64,000 nucleotides of DNA, taken from NCBI GenBank assembly GCA_019454045.1, contig SKCR01007813.1:434001-498000 (forward strand). Direction: 5' to 3'. This DNA comes from Zanthoxylum bungeanum (Eukaryota; Streptophyta; Magnoliopsida; Sapindales; Rutaceae). The notes under the pieces are model-generated. The model saw nothing but the letters and a program-made list of their open reading frames with translations, had not been told where the DNA came from and made no database searches. Made by a program: the position numbers and the translations under genes. Shown here in pieces: positions 32,859-43,042 of this stretch; positions within the stretch are counted from its first letter, which is position 1; the number at the start of each line of letters is the position of its first letter.

Positions 32859-33511
32859 TTAAAGGTTAAGGTCCAGATTTATTCGACGCTTTTTACCACG
32901 ATCGTCCTCAGACCAATTTATCTTTGAAATGACAGGGTTAACTTGTGGTTCATGGGCTAAGAGTTGGTCTATTAGATCCGGAGCAGTTCTGGCAGTATAG
33001 AGGAGTTCTTTCATAGGTTTTGACACGAACCCATTTCTCCGGGCATCATCAAAAAACACACAAAGAAAATCATAAAATCCATCAACGTTAAACAGCCCAA
33101 TCGGTTTCTGGTGTATGTTCAAGTTTGCCCAAGATAACACTATAAAAATTTCCTCCAGTGTGCCTAAGCCACCTGGCAAAGCAATAAAAGCATCAGAACG
33201 GTTAATCATTTCCACTAGTCGTTCAGACATACCTGGCACGATCAGTTCCTCTCCGTTTGATGGTTCAATAAGATTCGCTTCTGCCAAGGGTTTTGGGATG
33301 ATTCCCAAAACATGACTGCCTCCTTCTTGTACGGCCTTTGAAACGATCCCATAAGTCCAAGATTGCCTCCGCCATATATTAAGTGCATATTCCTTGCAGC
33401 TAAGACTCGACCCAATTCCTGTGCTGCTTCTATGTATTGTGGTTTAGTACCAACACTACTACCGTAAAACACACAGATGTTTTCAACTCGTCTTCTTGAA
33501 GTGGCTTCCAT
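32859..33511 (-). pseudogene. LOG-like cytokinin riboside 5'-monophosphate phosphoribohydrolase, intronless, one frameshift
   Basis: LOG enzymes release active cytokinin bases from their riboside monophosphates. From ATG 33511, the first frame reads RVENICVFYGSSVG and LIYGGGNLGLMG. A 1-base loss near 33346-33350 shifts the frame, and the second frame runs IPKPLAE, then SDAFIALPGGLGTLEEIF (the PGGxGTxxE motif) and KPIGLFNVDGFYD to a stop at 32859. Total span is about 217 codons, full length for plant LOGs, which normally have several introns; there are none here. The usual MHxRKxxM segment is MSERLVEM, keeping Arg but not His or Lys. The C-terminus ends INLDLNL, EAR-like (LxLxL). It is in the sense orientation of the element, downstream of gag, with a possible TATA box at 33570-33576. 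Confidence 0.9.
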
Positions 33512-34032
33512 TTTTTATGTATTTCTTTCTTAACTCTGGATGCCTTCAAAAGTGCAATGACGGGCTGAATTTATAGTACCTGAAAAAGGGTGAGTAATAA
33601 TAGCACTAGTATCTTCCAAATGAAGCTTGTTAGCTAAAGAAAAATGAATCGTGAAAGGTCAAAAAGTATGGATCTTGTCTTTGAAAATAAAAGAAAATAA
33701 CAAAAGAAAAGAAAATCAAAGCAATTATTAAGGCAACGGAATTGTGTACGCAATACGCCATTCGCTTAGTATAAATTCATTAGGATGTGTCTCAAGAATC
33801 CATTCCTTACTCATCCATCGCTAATGAATTATCTCTTATCTTTGCCAAACATCATTCCTTCTGTCTTAAAATGCTCTGTTTGTGCTTTTCCCTACAAAAC
33901 AACACACAAAATTAAAAATTCTACAACATGTATACATAAAATAAAAATAGAAATTATAACAAATTGCATGGGTTGCCTCCCTGCTATCGCTAAATTTTTC
34001 GTCTTCAGCCAGACGTGACTGAAATCCATCTA
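33512..34032 (-). other. Spacer between gag-like ORF and LOG-like gene
   Basis: Contains, on the minus strand, the block GGGAGGCAACCCATGC (33965-33980), a recurrent Athila/Tat landmark after gag. A CTATAAA box (33570-33576) lies 60 bp before the LOG ATG. No other coding similarity. Confidence 0.6.
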
Positions 34033-35283
34033 TCAAGGCGGTTTCAGCGTCGTTTTGGATGTCCTATTAAAGACAATCCCATGTGCGTTGCTTTTGAAGG
34101 GTCTCTTCCAACGGTAAAGTGGCAAAAATAGTTTTGTCTCATTCAGTGCTTGTGCCACCTTTTTAATCTTTGTCGCTCCAGTGATTCCTGAAAAGAAAGA
34201 AAGAAAATCAGGAGGTCTTGTATGGTGCTTGACTTGGAATGGAATTTCCATTCTGTCAAGTTTCTGAGTAATATCTCTAAATTGTACTCCCCAAAACAGT
34301 GATGTTTCGCCTGAATTCATTGTATCTTTAATTTTGTCTGACAATTGCTCCTCCATTTGCTCTGCTTCTTGCTCCACCTTTTCTTCACAAATGAATTTTA
34401 GGATCTCTGTATTAAGCTCTTCATCTGTCATCTGTGAAATACATTTTTCAAAATTGTCAACCTGAGGATGAAAAGAAATGTCAGATTTTAGGTCTTCTTC
34501 CTCTGATATGACTGGAATGGATGGTTTAGGAAGATCTTCTTCAAACATCGTTGCAAAGCATGCTCCAAGATCTTCATTCTGTGGATGGAAAGTTTCATCC
34601 TTCCTTGTTGGTGCAGTTTGTACAAAAAGCTCAGTTTCTTCATCCTCGTCAGAGTCAGAATAATAAAAATCAAATTGAGACTTTGTTGGTGCAGGTTTCT
34701 GAACTGATACCTCTGATTCTTGATACTGCTCAGCCTCGTCCTCTGTTATGATGTCATGATGAATCTCAGGATATTCGAAGGCTTCTTCAGTATTATTTGA
34801 ATTTGCTCCATGAGATATGTGATTCAGGTTGTCTGTTAGTTGTCTAACTTGATCTGTCATCCTCTGTATAGATGCCGCTTGACTCTGAATTTGTACATTA
34901 AATTGAGATTCCCGTTCCTCGAACAAATTTTTGAGCATGTGAATCAACTGATCTTCCTCTGATGGATCTGGTTCTTGATGAAGATCGTAGATGAATGGTG
35001 GATAAGATGGAAAATGTGATGATTCTTCGTACCTTGAATGATTCCAATAATTCTGCCACTCTGAAAGGTATATACATTGATCGCTCGGGTGGTTACCATC
35101 ACATATTACACATCTCCCCATTTCATTCTGATGAGCAAATGTAGTGTTGCTTGGTTCTGGCTTCCAGTGATAGTTGTTGGGCTGGACAACAGGCCTCAGA
35201 AAACTAGACTGTTGCTCCCGGATTTGGGATGTATCTTTTTCTAGTAAAGCTCGTAATGTTTCAAAATGTTCCATTTTTTTCAA
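34033..35283 (-). CDS. Gag-like protein of the non-autonomous element (416 aa)
   Basis: An intact frame starting 108 bp after the PBS. Residues 58-70 are CVICDGNHPSDQC, a CX2CX3HX4C zinc knuckle of the Athila/Tat type. Before it there are only about 57 residues, so the capsid domain expected upstream is missing. After it, residues 100-330 are very acidic (many Asp/Glu runs, a DSDEDEETE stretch) with a possible coiled coil around 115-155 (QSQAASIQRMTDQVRQLTDN). The C-terminus is basic. I infer an RNA-binding Gag remnant, or an accessory protein derived from it. Confidence 0.75.
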   Translation of the reverse strand: MKKMEHFETLRALLEKDTSQIREQQSSFLRPVVQPNNYHWKPEPSNTTFAHQNEMGRCVICDGNHPSDQCIYLSEWQNYWNHSRYEESSHFPSYPPFIYDLHQEPDPSEEDQLIHMLKNLFEERESQFNVQIQSQAASIQRMTDQVRQLTDNLNHISHGANSNNTEEAFEYPEIHHDIITEDEAEQYQESEVSVQKPAPTKSQFDFYYSDSDEDEETELFVQTAPTRKDETFHPQNEDLGACFATMFEEDLPKPSIPVISEEEDLKSDISFHPQVDNFEKCISQMTDEELNTEILKFICEEKVEQEAEQMEEQLSDKIKDTMNSGETSLFWGVQFRDITQKLDRMEIPFQVKHHTRPPDFLSFFSGITGATKIKKVAQALNETKLFLPLYRWKRPFKSNAHGIVFNRTSKTTLKPP

Positions 35284-35390
35284 TCACCTGAAAATAAAAG
35301 AAAGAAATAAAAAGTACAGATAATAAAAAAAAGAAAATTAGATACAAGTAAATTAGATAGCTTCAAAATTAATAACTCAAGAAAAATAAA

Positions 35391-35408
35391 TCCCCGGCAA
35401 CGGCGCCA
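35391..35408 (-). other. Primer binding site, tRNA-Asp type
   Basis: The minus strand reads TGGCGCCGTTGCCGGGGA, six bases from the end of the 5' LTR. It fits the tRNA-Asp 3' end used by Athila-like elements and fixes the element's orientation. Confidence 0.9.
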
Positions 35409-35414
35409 AAAACT

Positions 35415-37191
35415 TGACCGGCGTAAACACACACGTATAACGCAAGCGCACGTATCGTTCAAGTAGTATAAAAATATCGATCCCACGAGGACTTAATTCC
35501 TACTATTGTTATTAATTGTTGATACTATTTATTTACAGATATCTAATTATAAGGAGAAGGGAATTGATTGCTTGATTGATTTGATTTTGTAAATTTGCTA
35601 AATAAGTAAATAAATAAAAAGACAAAAGAAAATACTAAGGAAAATAAAAAGACTCAAAGATATAGGGTTGTGAATCTTTCTAATATCAATTAAAAGATGA
35701 AGTAATTAAATCATAGTTGGGTAAATTATTGAATTATTAATCTGGAACACTAAATTATGTAAAAGCCTCTTTCGAATGATCATTTACAAATACCTAGTAT
35801 AATCCAATTGAACCATATGTCTATGTCAATTAAATTACCTAGATTCATTAAGATTGAGCTCCAATTATGACTACCCCCGCCCAACAGGTATATTCCTATC
35901 CTGTAAGGAAATCTATTAAAAGGGTTATCTATCCTTAAGGAAGATCGTGGGTTGTTGAGTCTGTGGTCTTTAACTTAAAATCTCTATGTCTAGTTCATTT
36001 TAAGTTTATCTAATCAATTTTATTAATGGCCAATTAATAAAAAGGCATTAAGATTATGACTCAACAAATAATTCTTTAATTACCAGAACTATAATCTAAC
36101 CTTTTTTAAAACCGGTTATATTAGATTTTATCACAACCCTAGATATTTAATTTAGTTACAATACATAGCTAAAACTAATAAAAACTTAAAAGATATAAAA
36201 TGAAATTGCAGAAAGTAATTAAAATAAATAAATGAAATGCTAAGGTAAAAGGAAATAACTTCTACTATATACTATTTAGATATCTCCCATAAAATAATAT
36301 ATAATCTTGTGATATTTTAAACCAACCGTCCAGAATGGCGGTATCCTGATTAAGTCAAATTCAAATATACCAGCCATAAGGCGGAACAGAAATATAAACT
36401 TAAACCAACCGTCTAGTGTGGCGGTATCCTTTATTAATTCAGATTTTAAATAGTTTATATATTATATTTTAAGGGAGATTAATCTAAATAGTAAAAGTAA
36501 AAGAATTACCTTATTACCTCAGCATGGTGAGGTTACCCCCTCATGGATGGATAGAATTACTACTACAAAGCGTAAATAAAACTGAATAAAAGAGACTAAA
36601 GAAAAGAACTCTCAATTTATTTATAAGGATTTCAGAGGAAGAGGTACATTTGAAACTAAAAATTCGAAATCTATTTATAGGCAAAAAAATCTAATTTTTT
36701 ATTATTATTTTTCTGATTTTTATTTTTTTATTATTTTTCTGATTTTTATTTTTTTATTATTATTTTTTTTGGATCGCTGAATTTTCAACACGTGGCATGG
36801 TGTGCTAAAAAAGACGGCTCGTTGAATTTTTGACATGTGGCATGGTGGTGCAATTACCAAAATACCCTCGGTGTCGGGACGCCCAAAATTACCAAAATAC
36901 CCTTTTTCCCAAATTTCACAGTTTTGCTCCAAATCACCTCCAGAATGTTCTGAAACTTTATTTTGGTGTCGGGATGTCCAAAATACCCTTTGTGTCGGGA
37001 CGCCCAAAATTACCAAAATATCTTTTTTGCCAAATTTCACAGTTTTGCTCCAAATCACCTCCAGAATGTCCTGAAACTTTATTTATCTACAAAATAACAC
37101 AAAACACATCAAAATATTCACAAAACTCAAGAAACTATACAAAATATTAAGTTAAATGAGTGGGAAATAGTGATACATTTATCACTCATCA
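35415..37191 (-). repeat. 5' LTR of the LOG-carrying element
   Basis: Nearly identical to 29457-31235. One visible difference is a 2-bp shorter T-rich run near 36735. It begins TGATGAGTGA and ends GCCGGTCA in element orientation. Confidence 0.95.
36671..36681 (-). promoter_or_regulatory. LTR promoter TATA box
   Basis: CCTATAAATAG on the minus strand, about 510 bp into the 5' LTR. It is a good plant TATA consensus in the expected place for the U3/R boundary and would drive the gag-like ORF and, by read-through, the LOG-like gene. Confidence 0.6.
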
Positions 37192-37642
37192 TTTTTACTG
37201 ACCACAAATGTCTCAAGTATATTTTAAGTCAAAAAGATCTTAATTCGAGGCAGAAGTGATGGATTGAGTTATTGAAAGATTATGATTGTTCAATTCAATA
37301 TCATCCTGATAAGGCTAATATGGTAACTGATGCCTTAAGTAGGAAATCTATGGAGAGTTTAGCTCATCTGCCAACTGAAAGGTGGCAACCAGCTAGACAA
37401 GTGCAGAAATGTACTTCAGATGGAGAAAGCTTTCAAATAATAAATCAAGGAACATTATTGGCACAAATTCATGTCCGATCTACACTGGTGGATGAGATTA
37501 GAACTGCTCAGGAACTAGACGTCCAAATCCAACAGATTAGAGATAAACTAAAGCAAGGTATGGATGAGGAGTATTATGTAGATAGTGAAAACCTCCTGAG
37601 AAAGAAAGGCAAAATTGTTGTTCCTTCAATTTCTGAGTTGAG
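37192..37642 (+). pseudogene. Ty3 RNase H end and start of integrase, 3' truncated
   Basis: Continues the host element: TDHKCLKYILSQKDLNSRQK (with one stop after it), then [19 protein letters not shown], the RNase H C-terminus, then an integrase N-terminal region to VVPSISEL. There it stops abruptly, because a TGTAACATC LTR terminus begins at 37643. Confidence 0.9.
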
Positions 37643-40600
37643 TGTAACATCTGGTAAACCTGACGACTTGTACGATACCAGAGACTGATGATTATTATAA
37701 TTCAGAGATATAATACTTGATATAAATCATGTTTAAGCAAGTACGTGCTCATAAAATTGCATTTGGGACATTCAGAGGATTCCTTGAAATTTTGACGCGG
37801 AACTTAGTTTATGTTCCACCTCGAACAATATTTAGTAATTGGGCCATAACTTTTTCATACGATCTCCAATTTTTATGAATTTTATATCATCGGAAAGCTG
37901 AGACTGAGAGCTACAACTTAAACATTGGATATGTTTCCAAATTTGAAATAGAAATAAGTCAAAAATTGTAAATTCCGTGACTGTTTCAGTAATTTCGGGA
38001 TTAGTCTAGAAAAAGGATGAGGTGGAGCAATTATGACCACTCATTCCATCATAAAATCAGCCCATCTTTATCTATAAAAAGCATACTATTCACTCATCTT
38101 CTTTGAAGAAAAAAACGTGGGTTGTGACTTCTTAAGGAGCAAAACTTTTCTTCATTTTCATGGAAGACAATTGATGAAGGGGATGAGTTCTTGAGATCAT
38201 TTTGGTTAAGTTTCTAAATCCATTTCCTTCCTCTAATTTTCAGTTTTGGGCAAGGAAAAACCAAAGTCCCATTTCGAATATAGCATACCCTAGCCTTGGA
38301 AATTGTTAGAATTGGTATTAATAAGTTGTTGGCATGTGTTTTGATAAGTGTCATGATGATATTAGCATTGAATGAGGTTTATTTATGTGTGAATATGATG
38401 AGGATATTATGCTTGGTGATTGAATGATTCTAGAAAATGGGTTGTGTATAGGTGGTGATATTAAATGAGTTTTGAGGTTGGAAAATTACCTATGTGTTAG
38501 TCCTAGATTAAAAGTGTGAGGATTGCATGAGTAAAGAATGAGTTGGCTCGGGTTGATGAGGTGTAGTGGATAAAATGATGGTATTGTAAAAAAAAATAGT
38601 GATGTTGCCCAATGTGCACACGATGCGTTTGATGAAATGTCAAGCCTAGATAAGAGTAAGAAATTAATCAATTTATGTATATGATAATTTACTAAAGAAT
38701 CTAATAGTAATAGCCGAAGTAAACAAAGTTAGAAGGGTAACGAAATTCGTAACTTAGGCAGTGAGTGTACTTGCTGTGAAATCTAGACAGTCTGTGTTCT
38801 ATCGACTATAACTTGAATTTTAGATATTTGATTGATGAACCATAAATTTATAAGTAAACTAAATACATTAAGGTACAACATATCAAAAAATCAGAATTTT
38901 CCAATGAAATATGAAATTGTGGCTAATTTTCAAATATGGCCAATCTGAAATGAAGAACTGGTTCTCTTCGGGTGAATAATGTGAAGAGATTCATCCATAT
39001 ATTGCGTTTGGTAAATTGTAATTGAAATCCGTAAAATTATGGGTAAACTAGATACATATGGGAGTAACATATCAAATATTTAAAATTTTTGGACTTAAGA
39101 CAAGATCGAACCGAATTTTTGAAGTCGGCGACCTGCTGCCCCAGTGCCCAGTTTTTTAGTTGGACAGTCCTTGAATTTCGGTCTATAACTTGAGTTTCTG
39201 AATTCGGAATTGAGATCCGTAAAAACCAATATAAACTTGATACATTAAGGACCATTCTATTAAAATTTCAACTCCAGGTTCATTTCCAATTAATTGTAAC
39301 GAATTTTAAAAGTTTGGTGTCATGTAGTGAATTTTGTAACGATTAACATAAAATAAGTTTCTGCTACCACACTTGCATAACTCCAAACCTAAGTCCGTAA
39401 AATTCATAGATGTCATAGATATCTCCAATATTCTTCAAGATTATGTGTCCATGAATTGTATACTCTTTTATGCCATATGAAGATGTTTCGAGTTATGGAA
39501 ACTAACGATTATATGGACCTTAGATTGATGATACTAGAAGGTCGCCCATACCGTGAATCACTCTTGATTTGCCATAGCACTGTGAGTGGACACTCTTATT
39601 TAAAGTTGACTTTTATTATGTATTTGACACATCAAACTTACTTTTACGCTTGTAGGGCGTTAGTTGATTTTTTATTGCAGTTATTTCTTGAAAGACCATG
39701 TATTAAGATATGTCTGAGAAATTTATGTTTTCAAAGTATGATTTTATGTTTTTTTTTTCGAGGCATAGGGGAAAAACCCACTTAAGTATGTAACTTGATA
39801 CAGACATGGAATTGACAGATGACATGTACACATGTAGAGGACTGGGGGGACGGTGATACATAACGTCCTCAGATCCTAGTTCAGGACTAGGGATGACAGA
39901 TGCCCCTAGATCCTAGATTTAGAGCTTGGAGGGTAGCATAGATTCGTACCCCCAGTTCTGGTTCAGTGGCTTGGGGGACGGTAATATGTAACGCCCCAAG
40001 ACCACTAGTTTCAGGGACATGAGTGGCATGCTTTGGGGGACGGCGATACGTAATGCCCCAAAGTCATGGATTTGCACTCCTGGCTCTAGTTATGCGTATG
40101 GGGGGACGACGATACGTAACGCCCCCATACATCAGATTTTCAGAGATAGAGATCGGTTTTCAGAAATAGTTTTCAGAGATCAATTTTTAGAAATAGTTTT
40201 CAGAAACAGATTTTTCAAAAATGAGTTTTTACTACAAATATTTCGGATACAGATTTTCAGAACAAGATTTTCAAAAATAGACTTTAGAAAGGTTTTCCAG
40301 GAAGAAAGTTGTTTTCAAGTAATAGAAGAAATTTCAGAAAAGATGATTTAAGATGAAATTGGCTTTAGAACCGTGGATTTTCAAAAGCACTTTTAATACT
40401 ACTTTTAAAACTGTCCACTCACTTAGATCGTTCAAACGATCTAACCCTCCACTCCCAGTATTTTATTTTGCAGGTTCTTGGAGGACGAGCTCGGGAGGAT
40501 GGATACTGATGGTAGTCACTAGAGAGTTGGTCCACTAGGTCAAGTCAGGGAAAAAGTCTAGTTCGGTCAGAGTCAGAGAATGTCAAGTAACATATATGTT

Positions 40601-40737
40601 ATACAGTAAAGGTCACATGTATATTGCATTATAAAAGTTATTGTCAGCGTTGAAATGTGTATTTAAACAGAGTACTTGGTATTAAGAACATTATGCATAC
40701 ATGGTTGATGAGTTGGGCTATGATCTCATGCATGTGT

Positions 40738-40784
<47 letters not shown>

Positions 40785-40874
40785 ATAAGAATAGCAGTTA
40801 CCAGAAGTCCGGGGCTTATGTGATAATCCGATCTATTCCTTGCCGGTAGCATCTCTCGGATTGGGGATGTTACA
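37643..40874 (+). repeat. 3.2-kb LTR of the second Tekay/Del-like element
   Basis: It starts TGTAACATC and ends GATGTTACA, a perfect 9-bp inverted terminus. Bases 39840-40125 contain four or five variants of a GGGGGACGRCGATACGTAACGCCCC-like unit. A (TA)n(TG)n microsatellite is at 40739-40784. Confidence 0.85.
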
Positions 40875-40877
40875 AAA

Positions 40878-40893
40878 TGGTATCAGAGTATGG
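40878..40893 (+). other. Primer binding site, initiator-Met tRNA type
   Basis: TGGTATCAGAGTATGG three bases after the LTR end. Confidence 0.8.
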
Positions 40894-43042
40894 TCTAGGG
40901 AGTCAGTGACGGCAGTGGGTAGAGTGTTGGGGTCTTGTATATATAGTATGTCCGAGATTCTTGTATGTGGGGCATTACCTCTCCAATATCTGATCCTCGA
41001 GTACGTCCTCAAGCCCTATAGACAGGTTAGTAAGCTTTCCCAGACTATTTGAATAGTATTCTTTATGGAAACAATTATACTCTATATCCAAATTGAAAAT
41101 TCTCTTGTAGTTATCATGGCTTATCACCAAAAGTATAGACAAGCTATGAGATAAGGGAGTGGAAAGAGAAATCTATAATAAAAGTAAAAGAGAACACACA
41201 GATGTTTAAAGTAACCAGATAGTAGTAAGAATCAGAGATACAGAGTTAAAAAATAAGAGATAACACCAGAATTTGTAGTAAAGGAGAATATAACGACCCT
41301 AAGCCCAGACAGAATCTACCTCATACCTACCTTACATGAGTAATAGACTATGTGAGGACACAAAGAATCAGAATAAAACGCTGGTACCTATTGAGATATA
41401 AATTCATGCCCCACTCTATATTAGCCTAGATAAAGATATCCGTAAAAAAAATTGATGAAAAGTTAACCAAATGGAGAAAAGAAAACACTAAATGATAGAC
41501 CACCTAGGAAAGAACTAAGAAAGATTTAAGAGATAGAATAGAAAGAACCTGACCCAAGTGTAGACACCTGTATTTTTGCATGAAGCCCGATGATGAGCCT
41601 CGTTAGGAGGCACTACCCGATACGTTGTGGAAGTCGCGGTAAACGGACGTCAGAAGGGGAAATTCAAAATAAGTACGTCGTCAGATTTAATTCACATGAT
41701 CACTGCATGTGCGTTCATGCTGCGTTCAGAAACACGTTCGAACGGCGAACAGATTGCGGGCGTTCGTGCAGCGTCCTGGAACGCGTTCGAACGATCGTCT
41801 GTGTTTCTGTTTTAAAATTAAAGCCCCAAGCCCATAACACCAAGCCCACAAGCCCAATCCAAAAATAATTAAAACATTTAAAACACATGCCACAAATTAA
41901 ATCAAATCCAATTAAAATCAAAATAATATCCTTCCTAATTAAATCAAATCCAATCAAATCAAATCAAAATAATACCCTTCCTAATTTAAATAAATCACCT
42001 ACCAAATTAAAGAAATTCCCCACCAAAAATAGAAATATCATTTCCTTAATTAAACACACACATAATTACTTGATTTGTTTCCTTTTCAAAACCCATGCAC
42101 AAGGAAACCCTAACATGCACCACTATAAAAATAACACAAAACCCTAAACTCTCTTGGCTTCTCTCTCCCTCTGCTCGCTCCTCACTCCCATTTATCAGCC
42201 TCACACTCACGGTCTGCTCCTCCATGCTTTTTCCATCCCGCATCCACCGAATTCACAAACCCCTAATAAACCTTTAACCTCTCGGCCTCTTCATCCCTCT
42301 TTCACAAAAACCTAACAGGCATCAACTCACAAAGAATAAACAAAACCCTAGACGAATAGCTTCTCCCTCGCCTCACTCCTATCTCTCTCTCTGATTCGGC
42401 AACCACCAACACTTCTCACACGTCCCTCGACCATTCACAAAAAACAAATCAGCGCACTGACCAAGCAATTAGACACGCACACAGTAGCCACAGCTCACCG
42501 ACTGACCACGCACACCCCTTCCACAAACAAGCAGGCCACACGGCTTCACAGCCAGACCACACACGTCACCCCCACCAAACACACAAAGCAAAAACAACAC
42601 AGCCCTAAGCAGCAAACAACTCGTCCACCAACGAAGACAAATAAGCCATCCAGCTATGAAACACAACCCAAATACCCCCCAAATAACCGTGAAACACAAC
42701 CAGAACAGTCCCCGGAACACCCAAAAATAGTCCCAAAATACATCTGAAACACTGAACCAAAACAACCCTTAAAACAGTCCAAATATCACCCCAAAATAGT
42801 GAAAAAATACGACGAGCAAGACTGCAATAAAAAACAGCAAAAACAGTGAAGAAAATAGAGAAAATGGCAGTGAAAACAGCGAAGGAAAATCTTGACCCAG
42901 AAAAATAACGGAGTATTAACCCTTCCGGTGACGACGTAACGCACTCCCGGGAAGCGATTTAAAAGGTAAGACCTGAGGGCACCCTTTGTCATATTTTATT
43001 TTGTTATCCCGGACACGGCATGCTTGGTTGGACGTGGAATAC

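Larger units (their letters stand above)
29457..37191 (-). mobile_element. Young non-autonomous Ty3 (Athila/Tat-like) element carrying a LOG-like gene
   Basis: A 7735-bp minus-strand element. LTRs of 1779 bp (29457-31235, element 3') and 1777 bp (35415-37191, element 5') are nearly identical. The 5-bp duplication TTTTT is at 29452-29456 and 37192-37196, within host RNase H. The tRNA-Asp-type PBS and GGTTTGGGGGTG PPT are of the Athila/Tat kind. Element order: 5' LTR, PBS, gag-like ORF, GGGAGGCAACCC block, LOG-like gene, non-coding region, PPT, 3' LTR. I see no protease, RT or integrase, so it would need enzymes from another element. Confidence 0.93.
16126..37642 (+). mobile_element. Decayed Ty3 (Tekay/Del-like) retrotransposon split by two insertions
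   Basis: Host of the nest. It has a 5' LTR, PBS, gag, zinc knuckle, protease, RT and RNase H. RNase H is interrupted at 20638 by a copia element and at 29456 by a LOG-carrying element, and resumes to 37642, where another Ty3 LTR cuts it near the start of integrase. Its reading frame is continuous across both insertions once one copy of each duplication (GGAAT, TTTTT) is discounted. Stops and frameshifts show it is dead. The remaining integrase and 3' LTR are not in the window. Confidence 0.85.
37643..41558 (+). mobile_element. Second Tekay/Del-like Ty3 element: 5' LTR, PBS and leader only
   Basis: The LTR (37643-40874) is followed by AAA and a PBS. The leader (40894-41100) resembles that of the element at 17430-17620. 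A gag start ATGGCTTATCACCAAAAG at about 41118 soon hits stops. At 41558 it is cut by the Ogre-like insertion. The rest is not in the window. Confidence 0.8.

Noticed and set aside
37643..40874. 3' LTR of the Ty3 element starting at 16126
   Set aside because: Body sequence differs from 16126-17425 and it is followed by a PBS, so it is the 5' LTR of another element. Only the ends are similar.
41590..42765. Several open frames on both strands, repeated at 51012-52271
   Set aside because: LTR sequence of the Ogre-like element present in both LTRs, with no recognisable domain.
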